Source of the DNA: Methylobacterium sp. Leaf108
GTDB lineage: Bacteria > Pseudomonadota > Alphaproteobacteria > Rhizobiales > Beijerinckiaceae
Assembly (NCBI RefSeq): GCF_001423265.1
Contig: NZ_LMND01000004.1
Location: 21,118 to 85,117, forward strand
Length of the DNA: 64,000 nucleotides
Direction: 5' to 3'
Shown piece by piece: positions 15,488-24,815 of the stretch. Numbering within the stretch: the first letter of the stretch is position 1; every line of letters begins with the position of its first letter. The notes under the pieces were generated by a model that was not told the DNA's origin, searched no databases, and worked only from the letters and a program-made list of their open reading frames with translations. The position numbers were made by a program, and so were the translations under genes.

Positions 15488-18400
15488 TCAGGGCATCCGG
15501 CTCATGGCGCGGACCGCGCCGATCTCGGCGGGCGTGACGCTCGGGGCCGAGGAGGCGGTGGCGCGCACCGGGGCCGAGCGGGTGTAGGTGGACAGGGCCG
15601 GCACCTTCGGGGCGGCGCGCACCGGCGCCACGATCTTGTAGGTGGGCCTGGGAGCCGGACGGGCGGCCTCGCGCGGAGCCGGGCGCACGACCTCGCGCGG
15701 AGCGGGGCGGCGGACCTCCCGCTCCACCGGCGGCGCGACGACCTTGCGAGCCGGCCGGACATCCTCTTCGATCTCCGCCGGGCGCGCCGCCTTGCGGATG
15801 CGCGGGGCCGGGTCGACCGCCACCGGGGCCGCCTTGCGCGGCAGGCAGACGCTGTCGCTGAGCACGGTGCCGTTCGGGCAGGTCACCTTCACGCAGACCT
15901 CGCCCTGCTGCTCGCTGCCGGTGGGGCAGATCATCGGGCAGATCCGGCCGCTGTAGCTGTTGAGATCGTCCAGGGTGAGCTGGTCGGGCAGGGTCGAGGC
16001 GATGCGGATGGAGCGGTTGGGGCCGTTGCCGGTCAGCTCGGCCTTGGCCTGATCCGTCTTGGCCTGATCCGTCTTGGCCTGATCCGTCTTGGCCCGATCG
16101 GCGCGCTTGGCGGCGGCGTAGAACCGGTCGAGGGCCGCCATCGAGTGCCGGCCCCACGAGGCCTCCGGCGGCTCGGTGTAGCAGCCGAGTTCGGTCAGGC
16201 GGCGCTGGACCGCGCGCTGGACCTCGCCCGGGTTGCCCGGAACCGTCGCCTTGACGTCGCCGATCTCCTTGAGGTCGAGGCTGGCATAGGCGGTGTGGGG
16301 CAACTTGGCGGTGTCGGCCTGGGAGGCGGGCGCCCGGTCGGCGGGCGCCCGGTCGGAGGGGGCGACCACGGCCTTGGCCGCGTCCATGGACAGGGCAAAG
16401 CCCCCGGCGGCGGCGACCGGCTCGACCGCCGCGATCCTGGAATCCACCACGGCCGCCATGCGGACCGCCTCGGCGTCCGCCGCCAGACGAGCCTGCTCTT
16501 GCCGGACCTGCTCTTGCCGGACCTGTTCTTGCCGAACCGCGGCGACCTGAGCCGCCGCCTCGGAGGCGATGCGCAGTTGATCGGCGCGGGCGGTCTCTTC
16601 CCGGCGCGACTGCTCGGCGGCGGCGACCCGTGCGGCCTCCTCGCGGCGCGTCTGTTCGATCGCCGCCAGCCGGGTGGCCCTCTCGGCGTCCGCCCTGGCC
16701 TGTTCGATTCTGGCCTGTTCGGCCTTGGATTGCTCGATTCTGGCCTGCTCGGCTCTCGCCTGTTCCTGCCGGGCGGCCTCGTCGCGGCGCTGCTGTTCGG
16801 CGGCGGCCACGCGCGCGGCTTCGGCCTTCGCCTGATCCAGGCGGGCCGCGTCCTCGCGGCGCTGGCGCTCGGCGGCCGCGACCTGTGCAGCGGCGACCTG
16901 TGCGGCCGCGACCTGTGCGGCCGCGACCTGTGCGGCCTTCTCGGCCTTGGCCTGCTCCTGCCGGGCGATCTCGTCGCGACGCGCCTGCTCGAGGGCGGCG
17001 AGGCGGGCGGCCTTCTCGGCCTCGACACGGGCCTGTTCGATCTTGACCTGTTCGATGCGCGCGGCCTCGTCGCGGCGCTTCTGCTCCAGGGCAGCCAGGC
17101 GGGCGGCCTTCTCGGCATCCGCGCGGGCCTGGTCGATCCGGGCCTGTTCCTGCCGCGCCAGCTCCACGCGGGCAGCCTCGTCGCGGCGCGCCTGCTCGGC
17201 GACGGCGAATTGGGCGGCCTTCTCGGCCTCGATCCTGGCCTGTTCGACGCGCGCGGCTTCGTCCCGGCGCTTCTGCTCGGCGGCGGCCAGACGCGCCGCT
17301 TTCTCCGCCTCCGCTTTGGCCTGTTCCTGGCGGGCGAGGCGCGCGGCCTCTTCCCGGCGCAGGATCTCGGCGGCGGCGAGGCGGGCGGCCTTCTCGGCGT
17401 CCAGGCGGGCCTGCTCCTGCCGGGCGCGCTCCTCGCGCCGGATCGCCTCGCGGCGGGCCTCCTCGTCCTGCCGCTGGGCCATCAGGCGGGCGAGCTCGGC
17501 CTGATTCTGCTCCTCCTCGCGGCGCGACTTCTCCATGCTGAGGCGGGCCTGCTCGCGGTGGTTCTGTTCCTCCTCGCGGCGAGCCCAGAGCTGCCGCTCC
17601 TGGGCGCGGCGCTCCTCCTGGCGGCGGTTCTCGGCCTCCTGCTCGGCGTAGCGGGCCTGGTTCTCCAGGAGCTGGATGCGGATGCGCGCCGCATCGGCGA
17701 GGAAGCTCGCCGGGAACTTCTCGATGAAGGCGGAGAGGTCGGCCACCACGTTGCTGTTGCGCAGGCGGCTCCAGGCCTGGGAGTCGGTCTCGGCCCGGTT
17801 GAGGAACACCTCGTCGGCGTAGGAGCGCGAGAACTCGGGCAGCTGCTTGCCCTGCGTCGCCTTCTTCACCGCCACCGCCACCCGCTGGAACACCTGCCCG
17901 ACCTCGAGGCCGGATTCGGCCAGGGACTTGGCCAGCGCCTCGGCGTAGGGGCTGTTGCGGCCCTGGCCGTCGAAGGCGACCTGGTTGGACTGCGTGGCGT
18001 AGGCGATGATCAGGCCGTCGCGGCCCACCACCCGGGCGAGCCCGGTGCCGCTGCCGCGCTTGACGCCCTCGGTGAGCGGCAGGTTGCGGCAGGCGTCGAG
18101 GATCATGATCCGCGCGCCGCGGGAGTTGTCGAGGGCGCCGATGACGCTGTCGACGGAGATCGTCTCGAACGGGATGTCGAACCCGTCCTTCAGCTGCGCG
18201 TCCGTCGGCACCAGGAAGTTCTGGTTCTGGTACTGCAGGCCGTGGCCGGCGTAGTAGACCACCGCCGTCTCGGCGTCGCTCGCCGCGCGGGAGAACTGCG
18301 CCAGCCGCCGGTCCATGTCGCGCTTGCTGAGGTCGCGACCCTCGATGACCGTGAAGCCGATCTGCCGGAGGACGGCGGCGATGTCTTCGGCGTCGTTGCT

Positions 18401-18544
18401 CGGGTTGTCGAGCTTGCCGAAGCTGGCGTAGGCGGCATTGCCGATGATCAGGGCGACGCGCTTGCCGGTCTGGGTCTGCGCAACCGCCGCCGATGCCCAC
18501 ATCGTGAGCAGGAGGACGAACAGCGCTGGCAGCACCTTCTTCAT
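15488..18544 (-). CDS. Caspase-family (peptidase C14-like) secreted protein with long coiled coil
   Basis: The 1,018-residue protein starts with a clear signal peptide (MKKVLPALFVLLLTMW, ending AVAQ). The caspase-like domain (about residues 27-260) keeps the catalytic dyad: H101 in YYAGHGLQYQ and C152 in ILDACRN. Residues of about 300-695 form a highly charged Ala/Glu/Arg/Gln coiled coil with many short repeats. A C-terminal region with paired cysteines (RICPMICP, CVKVTCPNGT) and a Pro/Arg-rich tail follows. The domain order recalls the bacterial caspase-family proteins common in Methylobacterium, whose substrates are unknown. The ATG at 18544 was preferred because TGAGG precedes it; an ATG nine bases upstream is possible. 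The 3' region overlaps no gene and is followed by a dispersed repeat. Confidence 0.88.
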   Translation of the reverse strand: MKKVLPALFVLLLTMWASAAVAQTQTGKRVALIIGNAAYASFGKLDNPSNDAEDIAAVLRQIGFTVIEGRDLSKRDMDRRLAQFSRAASDAETAVVYYAGHGLQYQNQNFLVPTDAQLKDGFDIPFETISVDSVIGALDNSRGARIMILDACRNLPLTEGVKRGSGTGLARVVGRDGLIIAYATQSNQVAFDGQGRNSPYAEALAKSLAESGLEVGQVFQRVAVAVKKATQGKQLPEFSRSYADEVFLNRAETDSQAWSRLRNSNVVADLSAFIEKFPASFLADAARIRIQLLENQARYAEQEAENRRQEERRAQERQLWARREEEQNHREQARLSMEKSRREEEQNQAELARLMAQRQDEEARREAIRREERARQEQARLDAEKAARLAAAEILRREEAARLARQEQAKAEAEKAARLAAAEQKRRDEAARVEQARIEAEKAAQFAVAEQARRDEAARVELARQEQARIDQARADAEKAARLAALEQKRRDEAARIEQVKIEQARVEAEKAARLAALEQARRDEIARQEQAKAEKAAQVAAAQVAAAQVAAAQVAAAERQRREDAARLDQAKAEAARVAAAEQQRRDEAARQEQARAEQARIEQSKAEQARIEQARADAERATRLAAIEQTRREEAARVAAAEQSRREETARADQLRIASEAAAQVAAVRQEQVRQEQVRQEQARLAADAEAVRMAAVVDSRIAAVEPVAAAGGFALSMDAAKAVVAPSDRAPADRAPASQADTAKLPHTAYASLDLKEIGDVKATVPGNPGEVQRAVQRRLTELGCYTEPPEASWGRHSMAALDRFYAAAKRADRAKTDQAKTDQAKTDQAKAELTGNGPNRSIRIASTLPDQLTLDDLNSYSGRICPMICPTGSEQQGEVCVKVTCPNGTVLSDSVCLPRKAAPVAVDPAPRIRKAARPAEIEEDVRPARKVVAPPVEREVRRPAPREVVRPAPREAARPAPRPTYKIVAPVRAAPKVPALSTYTRSAPVRATASSAPSVTPAEIGAVRAMSRMP
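16044..16095 (-). repeat. 15-bp in-frame tandem repeat in the caspase gene
   Basis: The unit TTGGCCTGATCCGTC is repeated three times, followed by a degenerate copy. It encodes KTDQA units just after the coiled coil. Similar repeats occur in the same gene at about 16496-16536 (a 15-base unit ending CTTGCCGGACC) and 16886-16931 (unit GCGACCTGTGCGGCC). Confidence 0.8.
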
Positions 18545-18826
18545 GGGCCTCATCAGTACACGCCGGGTCGCACGCCGATCAAGTGACCGGGCGCACCGCC
18601 AAGAGATTTCCGCGGCCCGCGCCGGCGCCGATTCACCCGAACATTGAATTGCCACGGAGGATCGGCCGCCAAACCGGAGTCATCGTTGCAACGGCGCCGC
18701 CCAACACATCATAAGATCGGCTTGGCGAAAGCGCGGCGGTGGTGGAATCTGTCGCGTGATTCGCATGCGCTCCGCATCGACGAGGTTGGGGAAGACGCAT
18801 GGTCGAAGACCCGTGGTCGTAGTCCG

Positions 18827-20593
18827 ATGACGATCCGCCCCGCCTGGATCGCCGCCTCCGGCCTCGCCGTGGCCGTGGCCGCGGCCGCGGCGTGGCCGCT
18901 CCTGACGGGCGTCCTGGCGGGGCATGTCCGGGACCGGCTGGCCCGCGAGACGGGGCTGGACTGGCGGATCGGGTCCGTCGCGCTCGGAGCGGGCCCGAGC
19001 CTCGTGCTGTCCGACGTCGGCGCCGGGCGGGCGGGCGCCGGCCTCGGGCTCGACGTCCGCAAGGTGCATCTCTCCGGGCCGTTCGCCCTCGTCATGGGCG
19101 GGGCCGGGGCGCTGCGGGTGCGGGTCGAGGAAGCCCGCCTGCGGCTGCCCCTCGACGGGGAGCCGGCCACGCCCCGGGCGGGCGGCGAGGGGCAGCCGGG
19201 GCTCTCGGCCCTCGCCGGCAGCGCCAGGATCGAGGCCTTCGACCTGTCCGCGGACGGGCGCAGCCTGTCGGTGGCGATACCGGCCGCCGACCTCACCCTC
19301 GATCTCGATTCGGGCCCGGCGCCGGCGGGGGCAACCTACCGGCTCGATCTCGACGCCGGCGGCCATCGCCTGGCACTGGCCCTCGATCCCCCCGCCGGAT
19401 CGGGCCGGCCGCTGCGCCTCACCCTCGAACCGGGCGGCCCCTCCGGCCGCCGTGGCACGATCGCGGGCAGCCTGCGTCTCGAGGGCCGCCGGGTCGCCCT
19501 CGACCGCCTCACGGGCACCCTCGACGGTGCGGCTCTCTCGGGCGCCCTGCTCTGCGACCTGCCGGCGGGCGCCTCCGCCAAACCGCGGATCGCGGCGGAC
19601 CTGCGCCTCGACGCCCTCGCCCTGGCGCCGGAAGGATCCTCCACCCGGGCGCCCGCCGGCCTCACCGTGCCCGTCCCGGTCGGCATCCTGCCCGATCCGC
19701 GCTGGTTCGCGGCCGTGGAGGGCGAGGGCCGCATCGCGCTCGGGCGCCTCGTCCTCGGGCCGGCCCGGATCGAGGGCGTCGCCGTCACCGCCAAGGTGGG
19801 CGCGGGCGTCCTCGAGGCCGGGCTCGCGGCGGCCCGGGCCTACGAGGGGACGCTGAAGGTCCGCTACGCCCTGGCACCGGCCGGAACCGCGGGCCGTCAC
19901 CGCCTGGGCCTCACCCTGACGCAGGGGCAGGTCCGCCCCCTGCTCGGCGACCTCCTCGGGATCGCCGCCATCGACGGGCGCCTCACGGCGAGCCTCGACA
20001 TCGAGGCCGTGGCCGCCCGCCCCGAGGACGTCCCGCGCGCGGCCACCGGCTCGGCGGACATGAGCGTCACCGACGGCACCCTGGAGGGCTCGGAGCTCCT
20101 CGCCGTCCTCGCCTCCCTCGGGCAGGAGCGGGGGAGCGCGGCCACCCGCTTCAGCTATCTCGGCGGGCGCCTGCGCATCGCGCAGGGAACCGGCGTCACC
20201 GAGGGGCTGTCCCTGCGCTCGCCGCTGATCGAAGCCGGCGGCAGCGGCAGCCTCGATCTCGTGGGCCAGACCCTGGACCTCACCTTCCAGCCCAGGGTCA
20301 CGCCCCAGCGCGGGCGCCGGCCCGGCCGCGGGCTCTCCGTCCCGGTGCGGGTGACGGGGCCCTGGCGGGACCCCGCGGTCTCCGCCGACATGGCGGGGCT
20401 GCTCGACGATCCGGCCGGCGCGATGGAGGCGTTGCAGGACCTCGGGACCGGGCTGTTGGGCGGCCCAAGTGCCACCGGCGGCCCAAGTGCCACCGGCGGC
20501 GGCCAAGGCGCCACCGGCGGCGAACTCGGCGGCTTCCTCGACGCCATCCTCCCAAGGTCGCGCCCGGACGCCCCCGTCCCGCGGCGACGCTGA
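18827..20593 (+). CDS. AsmA-like family protein
   Basis: The 588-residue protein begins with a single membrane anchor (ASGLAVAVAAAAAWPLLTG). The large periplasmic part resembles AsmA-like proteins, with a C-terminal AsmA region (about residues 380-520) containing GSADMSVTDGTLEG and FSYLGGRLRIAQG. AsmA-like proteins are repeating-beta-groove bridges implicated in phospholipid transport to the outer membrane. The last 50 residues hold a Gly/Ser/Thr-rich tail made of an 18-base repeat (20462-20497). The frame is open for 61 codons upstream, but the ATG at 18827 directly precedes the membrane anchor. The RND adaptor gene begins 28 bases later on the same strand, so the two may be co-transcribed envelope genes. 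Confidence 0.8.
   Translation: MTIRPAWIAASGLAVAVAAAAAWPLLTGVLAGHVRDRLARETGLDWRIGSVALGAGPSLVLSDVGAGRAGAGLGLDVRKVHLSGPFALVMGGAGALRVRVEEARLRLPLDGEPATPRAGGEGQPGLSALAGSARIEAFDLSADGRSLSVAIPAADLTLDLDSGPAPAGATYRLDLDAGGHRLALALDPPAGSGRPLRLTLEPGGPSGRRGTIAGSLRLEGRRVALDRLTGTLDGAALSGALLCDLPAGASAKPRIAADLRLDALALAPEGSSTRAPAGLTVPVPVGILPDPRWFAAVEGEGRIALGRLVLGPARIEGVAVTAKVGAGVLEAGLAAARAYEGTLKVRYALAPAGTAGRHRLGLTLTQGQVRPLLGDLLGIAAIDGRLTASLDIEAVAARPEDVPRAATGSADMSVTDGTLEGSELLAVLASLGQERGSAATRFSYLGGRLRIAQGTGVTEGLSLRSPLIEAGGSGSLDLVGQTLDLTFQPRVTPQRGRRPGRGLSVPVRVTGPWRDPAVSADMAGLLDDPAGAMEALQDLGTGLLGGPSATGGPSATGGGQGATGGELGGFLDAILPRSRPDAPVPRRR
20462..20497 (+). repeat. 18-bp in-frame tandem repeat in the AsmA-like gene
   Basis: Two perfect copies of GGCCCAAGTGCCACCGGC, followed by a degenerate third, encode Gly-Pro-Ser-Ala-Thr-Gly units in the C-terminal tail. 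Confidence 0.9.
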
Positions 20594-20621
20594 AACCTTC
20601 ACGATCGAGATCTCCAGGATC

Positions 20622-21566
20622 ATGACGATGCCTCATCCCCGGTCCCCGGGTCGCACCCGCCTCGCCGCCGTCGCGGGCCTCCTGCTCGGCCTCCCCCTCG
20701 GCTTGGCCCAGGAAACGAGCGCTCAGGAATCGAGCGCTCAGGAGGCGCGGTCGCCCTCGGGCCTGTCGGTGAGCGTGCGCGCCGCCCGCGGCGTCTGCTT
20801 TTCCGACCGGGTCGAGGTCACCGGCGTGCTGGTGGCGCGCCAGGAGGTCGACGTCGGCCCCGAGCGCGAGGGCCTGAAGGTGACGCAGGTGCTGGTCGAG
20901 CCCCTCGAGAAGGTCGCCGCCGGCCAGTCCCTGGCCAACCTCGGCCCGATGGAAGGGGTGCCCGGCACCGGGACGACGGTGCGCTCGGGGGTCGCCGGCA
21001 CCGTCCTGCGCAGCGAGGCCCGCGTCGGATCGCCGGTGTCGCCGCGCCAGGAGCCCCTGTTCCGCATCATGGCCGGCGGCGAGGTCGACCTGCAGGCGGA
21101 CGTGGCCCTGGCCGACCTGCCCAAGCTCGCGGCCGGGCAGGCGGTGACGATCGCGCCCCTGGGCCTTGCCGACGTCGCCGGCCGGGTCCGCCGGGTCGAC
21201 CGCGGCATCGATCCGGCGAGCCAGCTCGGGCGGGCCCGCATCGCCCTGGCCGCCACCGACGCCGCCCTGCGGGTCGGCACCTTCGCCCGCGGGGTGATCG
21301 TGCTGGCCGAGCGCTGCGGCATCGGCGTGCCCTATTCCGCGATCCAGTACGAAGCCGACGGCACCATCGTCCACACCGTCGAGGACGACCGGGTGGTGAC
21401 CCGCCAGGTGACCACCGGCCTGCTGTCGGGCACCGACGTCGAGATCCTGACGGGGCTCACCGAATCGGACACGGTGGTGGTGCGGGCCGGCGCCTTCCTG
21501 CGCGACGGCGACAGGGTCAACCCGATCCTGCGGCGCGAGCCGGCCGGCGGTTCCGGGCCGCGCTGA
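20622..21566 (+). CDS. RND-type periplasmic adaptor (HlyD/membrane-fusion family)
   Basis: The 314-residue protein has a signal peptide (about residues 10-30) and a short membrane-fusion layout: a split lipoyl/barrel-sandwich domain (VEVTGVLVARQEVDVGPE, later RSGVAGTVLRSEARVGSPV), a beta-barrel domain (AAGQAVTIAPLG, ASQLGRARIAL) and a C-terminal proximal domain (GVPYSAIQYEADGTIVHTV). There is no long alpha-hairpin. It carries two cysteines, one before the lipoyl domain (RGVCFSD) and one in ERCGIGVP, at positions shared with two other adaptors in this window. The region before the domain contains a 15-base duplication (20713-20742, SAQE repeats). It converges with the RND permease gene and is separated from it by a strong hairpin. 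Confidence 0.85.
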   Translation: MTMPHPRSPGRTRLAAVAGLLLGLPLGLAQETSAQESSAQEARSPSGLSVSVRAARGVCFSDRVEVTGVLVARQEVDVGPEREGLKVTQVLVEPLEKVAAGQSLANLGPMEGVPGTGTTVRSGVAGTVLRSEARVGSPVSPRQEPLFRIMAGGEVDLQADVALADLPKLAAGQAVTIAPLGLADVAGRVRRVDRGIDPASQLGRARIALAATDAALRVGTFARGVIVLAERCGIGVPYSAIQYEADGTIVHTVEDDRVVTRQVTTGLLSGTDVEILTGLTESDTVVVRAGAFLRDGDRVNPILRREPAGGSGPR

Positions 21567-21580
21567 GCCTCATACCCAAT

Positions 21581-21616
21581 CGCGATGAGACCGACCTATC
21601 GGTCGAACTCATCGCG
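21581..21616. terminator. Hairpin between convergent RND genes (probable bidirectional terminator)
   Basis: CGCGATGAG at 21581-21589 pairs with CTCATCGCG at 21608-21616. Inside, CGACC pairs with GGTCG around a TATC loop. The stem sits 14 bases after the adaptor stop and 73 bases after the permease stop on the other strand, a typical place for a shared terminator. There is no T-run on either side. Confidence 0.55.
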
Positions 21617-21689
21617 GTTCGGCGGACGCCCGCCGCCGCGCAGTCGCGCGGGCAGACCTCGCTGGGTCGGGCTCATTGGGGGTCTGGCA

Positions 21690-24600
21690 TCAGGCGCCCG
21701 CCCCCGGCCCGCCGGGCGCCGGGGCATGCGCCTCGGTCCCGGCGGCGGTCTTGTGCGGCCGGTCGACCAGCCCCGCGATCCTCCGGCCGAGGCGGGTGAA
21801 GAGGTCGCCGACCCGGGCGACCACGACGAACATCGCCGGCACGAAGATCAGCGACAGCAGCGTCGAGAAGATCAGGCCGCCGATGATGGCGATGGCCATG
21901 GGCGAGCGGAACTCGCCGCCGATGCCGAAGGCCAGGGCCGAGGGCAGCATGCCGGCGACCATGGCGATGGTGGTCATGACGATCGGCCGCGCCCGCTTGC
22001 GGCCGGCATCGATGATCGCCTCGTCCCGCGGCATGCCGTGGCGGATCGATTCCACGGCGAAGTCGATGAGCATGATCGCGTTCTTCGTCACGATGCCCAT
22101 CAGCATCAGGATGCCGATCCACACCGGGGTCGTGAGCTGCTTGCCGCTGATCATCAGGGCGATGACGGCCCCGCCCAGCGACAGGGGCAGCGAGAACAGG
22201 ATGGTCAGCGGCTGCAGGAACGACCCGAACAGCAGCACCAGCACCGCGTAGACCATCATCAGGCCACCGCTGATCGCCTGGGCGAACCCTTCCGAGAGCT
22301 CGTTGAGGCTCTCGGCGTCGCCCGACTGGCTGATGGTCACCCCCTTGGGCAGGGACTTCATCACCGGCAGCGCGTCGATGCTCTTGAGGGTGTCGCCCAG
22401 CGCCGCCGAGCCGAGGAGGTCGGCCTCGACGCTGGCCTGGCGCTGGCGGTCGTAGCGGCTGATGTTGGTGGGCCCCTGCTGGAAGTCGAGGTCGGCCACC
22501 GCCGAGAGGGGGATGCTGCCGCCCCGCCCCATCGGCACCCGCAGCTGTTCGAGGACGTTGCGGTTGAGCCGGGCGCGGTCGTCGAGCTGGACCCGGATCG
22601 GGATGAGCCGGTCGCCGGCGTCGAACTTGGCCAGCGCCGGCCCGACGTCGCCGATGGTGGCCACGCGGATGGTCTCGGCCAGGAGCTCGGGGGTCACCCC
22701 GAGGCGGGCGGCCAGATCGAGGCGGGGCCTGATCTGCAGCTCGGGCCGGTCGAGGGTGGTGCCCGAGATCACGTTGGCGACGCCGGGGATGCGGCGCATC
22801 TGGCCGGCGAGCTCGTTGGCGACGTTGGCGACGATGCGCGGATCGAACCCGCGCACCACCAGCGCGATGGCGCGCAGGCCGTTCTCGTCCACGAAGTAGT
22901 AGCGGATGTCGGGCACCTGGCGCAGGCGCTTGCCGATCTCCTGCTCCAGCTCGCGCTGGGTGATCGAGCGGTCGGCCTTGGGCGTGTAGTTGACGATGAG
23001 CGAGGCGCGCCGGAACTCGGTGGGCTCCCTGGGCACGCGGCCGCCGTCCACGAACACGCTGCGCACCTGCGGCAGGGCGCGGATGGCGGTGACGATCTCC
23101 TCGGTGGTCGCCTCCGTGTCGGTGAGCTGCGAGCCCGGCGGCAGTTCGAGCGCCATCACCGAGCGCGAGGTGTCCTGCGCCGGCAGGAAGCCCTGGGAGA
23201 GCAGGCCGAGGCTGGCGATGGAGGCGGCAAAGAAGCAAAAGCCGATCAGCACCGTCACCAGCGACCAGCGCACCGAGAGGGTGACGAGGCGGGTGTAGGC
23301 GCGCAGGATCGGGCCCGGCGGCTTCTCGGGCTTGGTGTGCGGCTTCATGAGGTAGGCCGCCAGCATCGGCGTCACGAATCGCGCCGCCAGCAGCGAGAAC
23401 AGCACCTGCACCGCCACCGTGATGCCGAACTGCTTGAAGAACTGCCCGGCGATGCCGGACATGAAGCTCGCCGGCGCGAAGATCGCGATGATGGTGAGGC
23501 TGATGGCGATGACCGCGAGCCCGATCTCGTCGGCGGCCTCGGAAGCCGCCTGCAGGGCGGGTTTGCCCATGCGCATGTGGCGCACGATGTTCTCGATCTC
23601 GACGATGGAATCGTCGACGAGGATGCCCGTGGAGAGGGTGATGGCGAGGAAGCTCACGAGGTTGAGCGAGAACCCGAGCATGTCCATCGCCCAGAAGGCG
23701 GGGAAGATCGACAGCGGCAGCGAGACCGCGACGATCACCGTGGCGCGCAGGTCCCGCAGGAACAGGAACACGATGATGACGGCCAGGATCGCCCCTTCGA
23801 ACAGGGTGTGGATCGCCGCGTCGTAGTTGCCGAGGGTGAACTCCACCGAGGAATCGATGAGCGTGAGGTCGAACTCCGGGTTCTCGGCCCGCAGGGTGTC
23901 GACGCGGGTCTGCACGGCTTTCGCCACCACCACGTCGCTGGCGCCCTTGGCCCGCTTGATGCCCACCGCCACCACCGGCTCGCCGTTGAGGCGGGCGAAG
24001 GTGCGCCGGTCGGCGATGGTGTCGGTGACGATGCCGAGATCGATGAGCCGGACCTCGCCGCCGGTGGGCAGGGCGATCATCACGCCGGCCAGTTCGTCGA
24101 TGGTCTTGGCCGCCGCCAGCGTGCGGATCGCCTGGTCGCGGCCACCGATCTCGGCCCGGCCGCCGGTGACGGTGACGTTGGTGCCGCGCAGGCGCCGGCT
24201 CACGTCCACCGCCGAGAGGCCGAAGGCCTGGAGCCGGTCGGGATCGAGGGAGACCAGCACCTCGCGCGAGACGCCGCCGATGATCTCGACCTGCGCCACC
24301 CCCTTCACGTCCTGCAGCGAGGACTTGACGGTGTTCTCCATGAACCAGGAGATCTGCTCCGGGCTCTTGCCCGGCGCACGCGCCGCATAGGTGACGATCG
24401 GCAGGCCGACCACGTCGACCCGCTGGATCAGCGGCTCCTGCACGCTCTGGGGCAGGTCGGAGCGGATGCGGGTGATCGCGTCCTTGACGTCGTTGAGGGC
24501 CCGGTCGGTGTTGGTCTCGAGCCGGAAGGCGATGGTGGTGACCGAGAGGCCGTCGGTGATCGAGGAGGCGATGTGGCGCACGCCCTCGACGCCGGAGACG

Positions 24601-24815
24601 CCGTTCTCGACGACCTTGGTGACCTGCGTCTCGATCTCGGCGGGGGCCGCGCCGAACTGCGTCACCACCACCGAGATCAGCGGGATGTCGGCGCTCGGCA
24701 GGCGCGTGATCGGCAGCCGGACGAAACTCGCCCAGCCCAGCGCCAGCAGGATGATCGAGAACACGATGGACGGCAGCGGCCGCTTGATCGCCAGCGAGGA
24801 GACGTTGAGCGACAT
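21690..24815 (-). CDS. RND-family efflux permease
   Basis: The 1,041-residue inner-membrane protein is a full-length RND transporter with twelve predicted helices and two large periplasmic loops. It begins SLAIKRPLPSIVFSIILL and has the family features VTTIAFRLETNTDRALNDV and PLSIFPAFWAMDMLGFSLN. The helix-4 aspartate pair used for proton translocation lies in GILVDDSIVEIENIVRH near residue 400. It is closest in style to hydrophobe/amphiphile efflux pumps rather than metal pumps, but the substrate cannot be read from sequence. Its adaptor gene lies directly upstream, with the adaptor stop adjacent to the permease ATG, so they form an operon. No outer-membrane TolC-like channel gene is present in the window. 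Confidence 0.95.
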   Translation of the reverse strand: MSLNVSSLAIKRPLPSIVFSIILLALGWASFVRLPITRLPSADIPLISVVVTQFGAAPAEIETQVTKVVENGVSGVEGVRHIASSITDGLSVTTIAFRLETNTDRALNDVKDAITRIRSDLPQSVQEPLIQRVDVVGLPIVTYAARAPGKSPEQISWFMENTVKSSLQDVKGVAQVEIIGGVSREVLVSLDPDRLQAFGLSAVDVSRRLRGTNVTVTGGRAEIGGRDQAIRTLAAAKTIDELAGVMIALPTGGEVRLIDLGIVTDTIADRRTFARLNGEPVVAVGIKRAKGASDVVVAKAVQTRVDTLRAENPEFDLTLIDSSVEFTLGNYDAAIHTLFEGAILAVIIVFLFLRDLRATVIVAVSLPLSIFPAFWAMDMLGFSLNLVSFLAITLSTGILVDDSIVEIENIVRHMRMGKPALQAASEAADEIGLAVIAISLTIIAIFAPASFMSGIAGQFFKQFGITVAVQVLFSLLAARFVTPMLAAYLMKPHTKPEKPPGPILRAYTRLVTLSVRWSLVTVLIGFCFFAASIASLGLLSQGFLPAQDTSRSVMALELPPGSQLTDTEATTEEIVTAIRALPQVRSVFVDGGRVPREPTEFRRASLIVNYTPKADRSITQRELEQEIGKRLRQVPDIRYYFVDENGLRAIALVVRGFDPRIVANVANELAGQMRRIPGVANVISGTTLDRPELQIRPRLDLAARLGVTPELLAETIRVATIGDVGPALAKFDAGDRLIPIRVQLDDRARLNRNVLEQLRVPMGRGGSIPLSAVADLDFQQGPTNISRYDRQRQASVEADLLGSAALGDTLKSIDALPVMKSLPKGVTISQSGDAESLNELSEGFAQAISGGLMMVYAVLVLLFGSFLQPLTILFSLPLSLGGAVIALMISGKQLTTPVWIGILMLMGIVTKNAIMLIDFAVESIRHGMPRDEAIIDAGRKRARPIVMTTIAMVAGMLPSALAFGIGGEFRSPMAIAIIGGLIFSTLLSLIFVPAMFVVVARVGDLFTRLGRRIAGLVDRPHKTAAGTEAHAPAPGGPGAGA

